Assembly (NCBI RefSeq): GCF_018861705.1
Contig: NZ_JAHLEC010000001.1
Coordinates: forward strand, 144,879 to 208,878
Source: Clostridium psychrophilum
GTDB lineage: Bacteria; Bacillota; Clostridia; Clostridiales; Clostridiaceae
DNA length: 64,000 bases
Reading direction: 5' to 3'
A model generated the notes under the pieces. It saw only the letters and a list, made by a program, of their open reading frames with translations. It was not told where the DNA came from and made no database searches. A program made the translations under genes and the position numbers. Below are positions 37,446 through 45,231 of this stretch, one piece after another. Within the stretch, counting starts at the first letter, position 1. Every line of letters starts with the position of its first letter.

Positions 37446-37823
37446 ATGGACAACAATATTTACAATAATGAAGACCGTTATAAAATAGAAAAAGCTAATA
37501 GAATTGAGGCACTCGAAAATATAATACAAAATCATACTAGAACGGAAAGACATTTAGAAAAATTTTCAGATATAAATTCATTAGAAAAATATAGTAACAC
37601 AATAATAAAACAAGTTTCAAGAGAAGATAACATTGAAAATTTAGAAGAGAAAATTTTAAATAATGGGCAAAGAAACTCTGCTAATATAGAAGAGTTAGAA
37701 AAAAATTATAATTTTGCAAAAGGATATATAAATCATAATAAAGATCATATGGATCCACAAGCTTTGAAAAATATGGAAGAAAGACAGCAAAATAGAAGAG
37801 CTGAAATGAATGAATTAACTTAA
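37446..37823 (+). CDS. Hydrophilic helical protein of unknown function
   Basis: A 125-residue protein rich in N, E and K, without hydrophobic segments. It is probably all-helical (SREDNIENLEEKILNNGQ, then EERQQNRRAEMNE). AAAAAAGGAGGACTTTTA is a very strong ribosome binding site. The composition resembles small spore-core or spore-coat proteins of Clostridia, which is only a guess. Single gene with terminator. Confidence 0.65.
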   Translation: MDNNIYNNEDRYKIEKANRIEALENIIQNHTRTERHLEKFSDINSLEKYSNTIIKQVSREDNIENLEEKILNNGQRNSANIEELEKNYNFAKGYINHNKDHMDPQALKNMEERQQNRRAEMNELT

Positions 37824-37862
37824 CATCTAGGATTTCTTATATTATTAAATTTTTTAAAAAAA

Positions 37863-37899
37863 TAGAAAAGTTAGTAATTAAATATTACTAGCTTTTCTA
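37863..37899 (+). terminator. Terminator next to alpha-6
   Basis: TAGAAAAG...AGTAAT/ATTACT...CTTTTCTA, then ATATTTG. It ends six bases before the alpha copy. Confidence 0.82.
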
Positions 37900-37904
37900 T
37901 ATTT

Positions 37905-37980
37905 GTTAAATCATCTCCTGGGTCGCTTCATCAGCTTCGAAGAAGATGGCAGACTTGAAGCTTCCAAAATGTTGTTAAAC
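37905..37980 (+). repeat. Family alpha repeat (alpha-6), supplies a stop codon
   Basis: Begins GTTAAATCATCTCCTGGGTC and ends TTCCAAAATGTTGTTAAAC. The stop codon TAA of the HAD phosphatase on the minus strand (37975-37977) is the TTAA end of this repeat. Confidence 0.82.
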
Positions 37981-38805
37981 TGCTAAGTCTTCTTGTTTAT
38001 CACTATTTAAGATAAATTTATTGATAATAAATGCTACCCCATCTTCCTCATTTGTTTTAGTTATAAAATCAGCAGCTCTTTTAACTTCTGGAAATGCGTT
38101 ACCCATTGCAACTCCAAGTCCAGCATATTTAATCATATGAATATCATTTCCAGCGTCCCCTATACATATAACTTCTTCCTGTTTAATGTTTAATTCTTCA
38201 GCAAGTGCTGAAACACCTGAGCCCTTATTAACAGATTTAGGAAGAAATTCTAGATAAAAAGGTGCACTTCTAACTACTGTGTATTTACTACTTATTTCTG
38301 CAGGGATTTTTGTCATTACTTCATCTATAATATCTGACTTATCTACAAACATTACTTTAACTATAGTAGTACTTGGATCTACATCCTCAACAGGACTTAT
38401 TTTGCATGTAATACCATTCCAGTGTGATTCTTGCCTAGTATATTCATTGTCTTTAGGAGAAATCACTGAATTCTCAGTTAGCGCATGTATATTTACCTCT
38501 AACTCTAAACTAAGCTTGTACAAACTTTTATAATCTTCAAGAGTTAATGTTGTTTTAGATATTATTTTACTACCTTCAGTACTTTGAACAAGTGCTCCAT
38601 TAAACGCTACAGCATAATTATTCTCTGAAATTAAATTAAGCTCTTTTAAATATTTTTTAAACCCAACTAATGGTCTTCCTGATGCTAATACAATTTTCAC
38701 TCCATTTTTTGTAGCTTGTTGTATTGCATCATAATTAGCCTGGGAAATTTTCTTTTCCTCATTTAATAATGTTCCATCCATATCGATTGCTATTAATTTA
38801 TACAT
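37975..38805 (-). CDS. Cof-type HAD-IIB phosphatase
   Basis: A 276-residue sugar-phosphate/FMN-type phosphatase. Motif I DMDGTLLN (8-15), motif II VLASGRP, motif III KGSGVSAL, motif IV CIGDAGNDIHMI and VAMGNAFPEVK. The last ten residues (NSDKQEDLAV) lie beyond the usual family end, and the stop is supplied by an alpha repeat. The GGAGG ribosome binding site lies 13 bases before the ATG, which is long. Substrate unknown. Confidence 0.92.
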   Translation of the reverse strand: MYKLIAIDMDGTLLNEEKKISQANYDAIQQATKNGVKIVLASGRPLVGFKKYLKELNLISENNYAVAFNGALVQSTEGSKIISKTTLTLEDYKSLYKLSLELEVNIHALTENSVISPKDNEYTRQESHWNGITCKISPVEDVDPSTTIVKVMFVDKSDIIDEVMTKIPAEISSKYTVVRSAPFYLEFLPKSVNKGSGVSALAEELNIKQEEVICIGDAGNDIHMIKYAGLGVAMGNAFPEVKRAADFITKTNEEDGVAFIINKFILNSDKQEDLAV

Positions 38806-39002
38806 TTATATATTAATACCTCCATGTAAATACTTTTCTTATAAACAACAAGTATATCATAAAATTTTATAAGTAATGGATTTCATGCTTTATAAATATT
38901 AAATTAATTTTTAAATTTAAAAATAAATAATGACATTTTTACATAATTAGGATAATATAATACTATTATACCATAATGTGTAAAAGGGGAGGCTTCAATA
39001 TA

Positions 39003-41333
39003 ATGATAAAAAAAGAGAAACCATTAACCATAACTCTATCTATCATTATATTAGCCTCTTTGTTATATGTTATATTATGTTTAAATAAATTAATTATGCC
39101 AAATACATCGCCGCCTATTAATTCTAATAAGGGAGTACTTGAACTTTCAAATTATGATTTTAATAAAAGCGGGTATACAACTCTTAACGGACAATGGAAG
39201 TTTTACTGGAAACAATTATTATCTCCAAAAGATATTGCTACAAAAACTCCATCTTATATAGATATGCCAGTTGCATGGAATAAATATAATAAAAATTATA
39301 GTTCTTCTGGATATGCTACATATAGTCTAAATATAAAATTAAATTCTAAATATAAAAATACTCTTTTAGGTATAAGCGTTCCCTCGATGTTATCTTCCTA
39401 TAAATTATGGGTAAATGGAAACCTCTTCTCATCCAATGGTGTTGTTGGTCCAACAAGTTTTTCGGAAATACCTAAGTCTGTACCCATAACGAGTTATTTT
39501 ATGAATAATAATAAACAAGTTAATTTAGTACTTCAAGTATCCAACCATAACTTTCGCGATGGAGGCATCCTAAACAAAATTTATTTAGGCACTGAATCCC
39601 AAATGATGAATAAAAGAGAGACTTCTATTGCTCTTAATTTCTTTTACTTTGGTGTATTACTTATAGTAGGCTTATATCACCTTTGGTTATATATTTTTGC
39701 AACAGAAGATTACTTCAAACTTTATTTTGGAGCTTTGTGCATAATTACATCCTTAAGAACCTTAATTGTTGGCAATGGCTATATCTTATCTATATATAAT
39801 AACTTAACTTATAGCTTTGACATTAAATTAGAATATATAACTTTTTATGCTGCAGTCTATTTTATGCTAAGTTATATATGTATGGTTTTTAAGGACATTT
39901 ACTCAAAAATTATCAACATAAGTTGCAAACTTTTTTGCTCCGTTTTTATAATTTCTACTATTTTCATTTCACCACTACTTGCTTCAAAAATCATTATCAT
40001 ATTTAAATTATTTATTTTTTGTATGATTTTATATGATACTTTTATTGTGTTAAAGACATATCATAACAAAACGAAAAAGCTCATATTTATTTTTCTTGCT
40101 TGCTTAATGACCATTATAATAATTACAATGTCCTTATTAAATTATATAGACATAAATAGAATCAATAATTATTTTCTATTAGCATCTTTTATTTTCATAC
40201 TCTTAAATGCTTTTTGCTCTGCCAAAAATGAATCTAAAGCATGCATAAGGATTAAAAATTTGTCTAAGGAAAAAGAAAATTTTCTCTTATCAGGAAAACT
40301 TTATGAAGCTACATATCTCTTAAATTCCACTTTAAATTTAGACGAAGTTTTAGATAAACTATTAAAATCTTTAAAAACTCTAGTACCTTACGATAGTGCA
40401 TCATTTTTTATGGAAGAGAATAACCAGTTTACTATTACTGCAGCATATGGTTTTAAAAACGCAGATGGCATTTACAAAATATGTATTAGCAAAGATGATG
40501 ATGAATTATTTAAAGAAATATATCAAACTAACACTACCTTATTAGTTACAAATGTTAAAGAAGATCCTCGTTTTACTCATTATATAGGTGTGAGCAATAT
40601 AAAAAGTTGGATGGGTATACCTATAATTTTCAAGAACAAAATTATAGGCATTTTAACACTCGATTCAATTAAAAATGACATTTATACTAGCTATCATTGT
40701 GACATAGCATTATCCTTTGCCTTTCATGCAGGAATGGCTATAGAGAATGCTAAATTACACGGTAAAGCTAAGAAACTAGCATGCATAGACTCTCTAACTA
40801 ATTTGTACAACAGACGTAGGTTTTTTGAACTGGCAAATATAAGTTTTAATAATGCGAAAAAATCGTTTAAACCTATTTCATCTATCATGATTGATATTGA
40901 CGATTTCAAGAAGATAAATGATACCCTAGGTCATCATACCGGTGACTTAGTATTAAAGCGTCTTTCTAAAGTCTGTTCTGAAATTTTAAGTGATGATAAT
41001 ATTTTAGGTCGCTTTGGTGGTGAAGAATTTATGGTATTATTACCTAATACCTCATTTAAAGAAGCCGAAATGGTTGGAGAAAATTTACGAAGTGCTATAG
41101 AAAACAATCCTCTGATTGTTAGAAAATCTGATTCAATAACTATCACCTCGAGTCTTGGTGTTGCATCCATTACTCCTACAATGCAAAATATAGATTTTTT
41201 ATTCATCTCTGCAGACAAAGCTATGTATAGGGCAAAAGCTCTTGGTAAAAATAAAGTTATGTCAATAAATTTAGATCTTGAGAATGCAAAAAAGTATAAA
41301 GACATCCGTAATGATTTTCAAACAGAGCTCTAA
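39003..41333 (+). CDS. 7TMR-DISM / GAF / GGDEF diguanylate cyclase
   Basis: A 776-residue signalling protein. After an N-terminal membrane segment comes an extracytoplasmic jelly-roll (LNGQWKFYWKQLLSPKDIA), then seven membrane segments (about 220-420), a GAF domain (YEATYLLNSTLNLDEVLDKL, through MGIPIIFKNKIIGILTLDS) and a GGDEF domain with active-site GGEEF (FGGEEFMVLLPNTSF) and DSLTNLYNRRRF. It should make c-di-GMP on binding an outside ligand, perhaps a sugar. No RxxD inhibitory site in front of GGEEF. I begin at MIKKEKPL after GGGGAGG; nine earlier codons start inside that region. Beta-B begins at its stop. Confidence 0.92.
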   Translation: MIKKEKPLTITLSIIILASLLYVILCLNKLIMPNTSPPINSNKGVLELSNYDFNKSGYTTLNGQWKFYWKQLLSPKDIATKTPSYIDMPVAWNKYNKNYSSSGYATYSLNIKLNSKYKNTLLGISVPSMLSSYKLWVNGNLFSSNGVVGPTSFSEIPKSVPITSYFMNNNKQVNLVLQVSNHNFRDGGILNKIYLGTESQMMNKRETSIALNFFYFGVLLIVGLYHLWLYIFATEDYFKLYFGALCIITSLRTLIVGNGYILSIYNNLTYSFDIKLEYITFYAAVYFMLSYICMVFKDIYSKIINISCKLFCSVFIISTIFISPLLASKIIIIFKLFIFCMILYDTFIVLKTYHNKTKKLIFIFLACLMTIIIITMSLLNYIDINRINNYFLLASFIFILLNAFCSAKNESKACIRIKNLSKEKENFLLSGKLYEATYLLNSTLNLDEVLDKLLKSLKTLVPYDSASFFMEENNQFTITAAYGFKNADGIYKICISKDDDELFKEIYQTNTTLLVTNVKEDPRFTHYIGVSNIKSWMGIPIIFKNKIIGILTLDSIKNDIYTSYHCDIALSFAFHAGMAIENAKLHGKAKKLACIDSLTNLYNRRRFFELANISFNNAKKSFKPISSIMIDIDDFKKINDTLGHHTGDLVLKRLSKVCSEILSDDNILGRFGGEEFMVLLPNTSFKEAEMVGENLRSAIENNPLIVRKSDSITITSSLGVASITPTMQNIDFLFISADKAMYRAKALGKNKVMSINLDLENAKKYKDIRNDFQTEL

Positions 41334-41586
41334 ACTAGAAATTTAATTAAGAAATTCTAATCTTTTGCTTATATAAAATTCTTTAACGCTCACATTCGGC
41401 GTCCTGCCTCAGGTTCACTAGCCTGCCTCAGGGTAGTTCTCTGGGGGACATAACAATTATTAATTGTTATGCAACCTGTGCAGGCTTACGAGAATTTTAT
41501 AAACTCAAAAGAAGAATTTCTAAACTAAATTTCAATAGTTTCTTCGTATCTGTTTGCAAATCATTATGGATAAATCCTATACTTTT
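41334..41586 (-). repeat. Family beta structured element, copy B
   Basis: About 253 bp, in minus orientation. It has the internal palindrome ATAACAATTAATAATTGTTA (41450-41470), the closing stem AGCCTGC/GCAGGCT, and the core GAACCTGAGGCAGGACGCCG then AATGTGAGCG. One end abuts the stop codon of the cyclase gene, the other lies about 50 bases from the reductase stop, so it fills the gap between two convergent genes. Confidence 0.8.
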
Positions 41587-41634
41587 TTATTATGCTAAAT
41601 GACTTTGGAACAAATTATTGACTAATTTTAATCA

Positions 41635-42270
41635 CTATCTTATAAAGTTCATGAATACCTTGTCTTCAACTTTAGGTTCTTCTATTTTATCTTTTCCAGC
41701 ATCTACAAGTTTCAAAAGCCATGACATATTTTTGCCGAGAACGCTCATAATCTGCATTCCCTCTTTATCTTGAGTCGCTTCACCTGGTGTTGTACCAAAA
41801 ACTACATTCCAATAATTTGATGTAGGCATTACCATTTCTGAATAATTAATATAATTATTCAATTGATCGAATGTTGGGATTCCACCTGCACGTCTTACTG
41901 CGACAACGCTAGCTCCTACTTTATGTCTAAGCATGCCTCCATTTGTAGATGTTACAAGAAATGCACGATCTAAAAATGATTTCATTGTTCCAGCTATTGC
42001 TGAATAATGTACCGGAGAACCTAAAATAATTCCGTCAGCCTCTTTCATTTTTTGAATCCATTCATTAACCTCATCATTTTTTATAACACATTGTTCATTC
42101 ATATTTCTACTACATCCACCACAAGCTAAACATCCACGTATTACTTTATTACCTACATGAATAATCTCTACCTCTATATTTTCTTTTTTAAGTTCTGTAG
42201 CTACAGCTTTTATTGCCTCATAAGTGTTTCCGTTCTTATTAGGACTACCGTTAAAAGCAATGACTTTCAT
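41635..42270 (-). CDS. NADPH-dependent FMN reductase / flavodoxin-fold iron-sulfur flavoprotein
   Basis: A 211-residue flavoprotein. FMN-binding AFNGSPNKNGNTYEAI (4-19), a cysteine motif CLACGGCSRNMNEQC (about 50-64), ILGSPVHYSAIAGTMKSFLDRA (about 85-106). The cysteine motif is typical of clostridial NAD(P)H-dependent oxidoreductases whose genes are often under HxlR-type control. Start at MKVIAFNGSP after GGAGG. A cluster of palindromes lies upstream. Confidence 0.92.
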   Translation of the reverse strand: MKVIAFNGSPNKNGNTYEAIKAVATELKKENIEVEIIHVGNKVIRGCLACGGCSRNMNEQCVIKNDEVNEWIQKMKEADGIILGSPVHYSAIAGTMKSFLDRAFLVTSTNGGMLRHKVGASVVAVRRAGGIPTFDQLNNYINYSEMVMPTSNYWNVVFGTTPGEATQDKEGMQIMSVLGKNMSWLLKLVDAGKDKIEEPKVEDKVFMNFIR

Positions 42271-42365
42271 AATATATACCTCCATATAATTTTATTAATT
42301 AATAATTTTTTCTAACCTATAATCATTATAAGGCCACAAAATTTCATTAACAAGTACGCACTTTT

Positions 42366-42447
42366 AAGTTAGATAACTTACCTTTAGGTAAGAATTTACC
42401 CACAGGTAAGCGAACTTGCCCTCAGTTGGCAAGCATTTACCATTTAG
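42366..42447 (-). promoter_or_regulatory. Array of four short palindromes upstream of the FMN reductase
   Basis: AAGTTAGATAACTT (42366-42379), CTTACCTTTAGGTAAG (42377-42392), TTTACCCACAGGTAAG (42395-42410) and CTTGCCCTCAGTTGGCAAG (42415-42433), followed by a half site TTTACC. They share CTTRCC-N4/7-GGYAAG and are spaced 18-20 bases apart. They fit operator sites for a dimeric winged-helix regulator. Confidence 0.6.
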
Positions 42448-42630
42448 TTTTGTTATTATGCGCTATAATAATTGATGTGTTAAAAATTTTATTTTTATAT
42501 TAAGTCAAACATGTTAATTTTTAATAAAAAAATTGTATATTTATGTGTTTTAATATATAATATACTAACAATACATTTAGCATAAAAGGAGTTGAAATTG
42601 GTTCTTTAAACTCGATGATTTGTAGAGAAC

Positions 42631-43425
42631 ATGAACCTTATAATTATGAAATTTATAAAAATATTACTTAAAATAATTATTCTCATTTTAGTATCTTTTG
42701 GAATAGTTCATCTGGGATTTATATTATATAACAAATATAATGTAGTAAAAGTTACAATCCCCGAGGGATATACATATCAAAAAATAGGTCAATCGCTTCA
42801 AAAATTAGGATTAGTTAATGAAAAAGATTTCGATAATCAAGTTGAAAACTGGACAGATAATAATTACTGGTTTTTGAAAGGATTGCCAAATAATAAACAT
42901 AAGTTAGATGGTTTCTTATATCCTGACACATATACTTTTAGAAAAGATGCATCAAGCAAATCCATTATAAACGAAATGCTTAAAACCTTCGAAGCAAATA
43001 TACAACCAAATGAAAATTATATAACTAAAAATAAGTTAAAAATAAGAAATGTTGTAATAACAGCATCTCTAATTGAAAAAGAAGCAGGAAAAGATGTAGA
43101 TAGATCCAAAATAGCAAGTGTAATATACAATAGGTTGAACAAAAAAATGCCACTACAGTTAGATGCAACCATTCAATATGTAGTTGGATTCAAAACTAAA
43201 CTATACAATAAGGACCTAGCAGTAAAATCTCCATACAATACTTACTTAAACAAAGGTCTACCTCCTTCACCCATATGTAACCCAGGAATTAAATCAATAA
43301 ATGCCGCACTTCATCCTGCAAATACTGCTTATTTTTACTATGTATTAAATAGTAAAACTGGTATACATGTATTCGCTAAAACATATGCACAGCATGTTAA
43401 AAATGTATCTTTATATATAAAATAA
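42631..43425 (+). CDS. mltG: Endolytic transglycosylase MltG (short form)
   Basis: A 264-residue YceG/MltG protein with an N-terminal membrane segment (12-33), a LysM-like part (VTIPEGYTYQKIGQSLQKLG) and the catalytic domain (LDGFLYPDTYTF; ASLIEKEAGKDVDRSKIASV, catalytic glutamate in EKEAG; LDATIQYVVG; SPYNTYLNKGLPPSPICNPG). MltG trims new glycan strands. It is shorter than E. coli MltG (340). The ribosome binding site before ATG is weak (TAGAGAAC), so the exact start is uncertain; a later ATG five codons on has none. Confidence 0.9.
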   Translation: MNLIIMKFIKILLKIIILILVSFGIVHLGFILYNKYNVVKVTIPEGYTYQKIGQSLQKLGLVNEKDFDNQVENWTDNNYWFLKGLPNNKHKLDGFLYPDTYTFRKDASSKSIINEMLKTFEANIQPNENYITKNKLKIRNVVITASLIEKEAGKDVDRSKIASVIYNRLNKKMPLQLDATIQYVVGFKTKLYNKDLAVKSPYNTYLNKGLPPSPICNPGIKSINAALHPANTAYFYYVLNSKTGIHVFAKTYAQHVKNVSLYIK

Positions 43426-43477
43426 GTAAAAAGGCCTCCACATGATGTAAATAAATATCATTGTGTTGGTTAATACT

Positions 43478-43509
43478 TTATTATTTATTATTTATTATTT
43501 ATTATTTAA
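43478..43509 (+). repeat. Microsatellite, 7-bp unit
   Basis: TTATTAT is repeated about four and a half times between mltG and the citrate synthase gene. A candidate for slippage-driven length change. Confidence 0.85.
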
Positions 43510-43597
43510 TATGAAATTTTCTATATTTTCTACGTAATTTAGTGTAATATAATTTGTAATGTAATAATTATATTTAATTAAAATAAAAAATTATGCA

Positions 43598-43648
43598 ATA
43601 CACTGAAAGTGTAAATACACTAAAAGTGTAAATACACTAAAAGTTCAA
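43598..43648 (+). promoter_or_regulatory. Three tandem 17-bp palindromic sites upstream of citrate synthase
   Basis: ATACACTGAAAGTGTAA (43598), ATACACTAAAAGTGTAA (43615) and ATACACTAAAAGTTCAA (43632). The period is exactly 17 bp. Each has ACACT-N3-AGTGT dyad symmetry; the third has lost one arm. They lie 57 bases before the start codon and look like a repressor or activator array. Confidence 0.75.
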
Positions 43649-43704
43649 AATGATTATTCGTAAAATATTCTGTTATAAAAAACGATTAAGCGAGGTGTGA
43701 TATT

Positions 43705-45057
43705 ATGGATATTGAAAAATTGAAAGAATTCAAAAAAAACATTCCCGAAAAATTGAATAGTTTTATTGATCCAGAGTTATATCTTAAATATCAAGTTAAG
43801 CGAGGACTTAGAGATCTTGATGGTCGTGGTGTTCTTGTAGGTTTAACAGAAATTAGTGAAGTAACTTCCTCTATTGTTAAAGACAACAAAATTATTCCGG
43901 CTCCAGGTTCTTTAAAATACAGAGGCGTAAACATTGAAGATTTAGTAGACGGTTTTCTTAAAGATGGTCGGTTTGGATTTGAAGAAACATGTTATTTATT
44001 GCTTTTTGGTGATCTACCTAATGAAGAAGAACTTAGAAACTTTATAGATTTGCTTTCTAAATACCGAAATCTTCCTGATGATTTTGTACGAGATATGATA
44101 TTGAAAATGCCAAGTAAAAATATAATGAACTCAATAGCAAGAAGTATACTAGCACTATATAGTATAGATGATAAAGCTGAGGATACCTCTGTAAGCAACG
44201 TTTTGGAGCAATGCATGAGATTAATTGCATGTTTCCCACTTATAGCTGTTTATGGTTATCATGCTCTGTCTCATTATCATAATAATAATAATTTAATTAT
44301 TCGTAGTCCTAACGCAGAGCTAAGTACTGCTGAAAATATTCTGTATATGCTACGCGATGATAGCAAATACACAAAACTTGAAGCTACGCTACTTGACCTT
44401 GCTCTAGTTCTTCACGCAGAGCATGGTGGTGGTAATAACTCAACATTTGTTACACATGTAATAACATCCTCTGGTTCCGATACCTACTCTGTAATAGCTG
44501 CTGCACTTGGTTCTTTAAAAGGTCCCAAACATGGTGGTGCAAACATAAAAGTAGTTCAAATGTTTGAAGATATGAAAGAAAAAGTTAATGATTGGACAGA
44601 TGATGCAGAAATCACAAAATATCTTTCAAAAATTCTTACTAAAGAAGCCTTTGATAAAACTGGTCTAATATACGGAATGGGACATGCCGTTTATTCTATA
44701 TCTGACCCAAGATCTGTTATATTTAAACGATATGTTGGAAGACTTGCTAAGGCAAAAGGTTTAGAAGATGAATATAACCTTTATTCAAAGGTAGAAGAAC
44801 TAGCGCCTATTGTAATTGGTAGTGTACGAAAGATTTACAAAGGAGTAAGTGCTAACGTAGACTTCTACTCCGGTTTTGTATATAGAATGCTTGGTATACC
44901 AGATGATATGTACACTCCTATCTTTGCTATAGCCAGAATAGCTGGTTGGAGTGCTCACAGGCTTGAAGAAATAACAAACAATGGTAAAATTATTAGACCT
45001 GCATATAAATGCGTTGGAGAAAATAGTCCTTACGTTCCATTAGATGATAGAAAATAA
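43705..45057 (+). CDS. Citrate synthase (type II family)
   Basis: A 450-residue citrate/2-methylcitrate synthase. Catalytic histidines are in LHAEHGGGNNSTF and LIYGMGHAVYSISDPR, aspartate in ANVDFYSGFVYRMLG; KGPKHGGANIKVV is also conserved. It has the extended N-terminus of clostridial enzymes (LYLKYQVKRGLRDLDGRG). In anaerobes it feeds an incomplete TCA branch to glutamate. No aconitase or isocitrate dehydrogenase gene follows. GCGAGGTGTGATATT precedes the start. Confidence 0.94.
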   Translation: MDIEKLKEFKKNIPEKLNSFIDPELYLKYQVKRGLRDLDGRGVLVGLTEISEVTSSIVKDNKIIPAPGSLKYRGVNIEDLVDGFLKDGRFGFEETCYLLLFGDLPNEEELRNFIDLLSKYRNLPDDFVRDMILKMPSKNIMNSIARSILALYSIDDKAEDTSVSNVLEQCMRLIACFPLIAVYGYHALSHYHNNNNLIIRSPNAELSTAENILYMLRDDSKYTKLEATLLDLALVLHAEHGGGNNSTFVTHVITSSGSDTYSVIAAALGSLKGPKHGGANIKVVQMFEDMKEKVNDWTDDAEITKYLSKILTKEAFDKTGLIYGMGHAVYSISDPRSVIFKRYVGRLAKAKGLEDEYNLYSKVEELAPIVIGSVRKIYKGVSANVDFYSGFVYRMLGIPDDMYTPIFAIARIAGWSAHRLEEITNNGKIIRPAYKCVGENSPYVPLDDRK

Positions 45058-45146
45058 TAGTATCTAATGAGTTTGAGTTGCAAATCATGTGAATAACGTA
45101 ATAATCAACTTTATAATTTTGCTATTTTAAAAAATGATGGTTCTAA

Positions 45147-45194
45147 TATACAAACTAAGGAAAGTCTAAATTTTAGGCTTTCCTTAGTTTGTAT
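45147..45194. terminator. Strong bidirectional terminator
   Basis: Arms of about 19 bp (TATACAAACTAAGGAAAG at 45147 and its complement ending at 45194), one mismatch. Lies between convergent citrate synthase and SecA-like genes. Confidence 0.92.
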
Positions 45195-45231
45195 ATTAAA
45201 TTATTATTTAGTAGTTATAAAATAATATTAT

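Noticed and set aside
43598..43648. Possible CRISPR array
   Set aside because: The three 17-bp units abut with no spacers, and no cas genes are present; they are operator-like.
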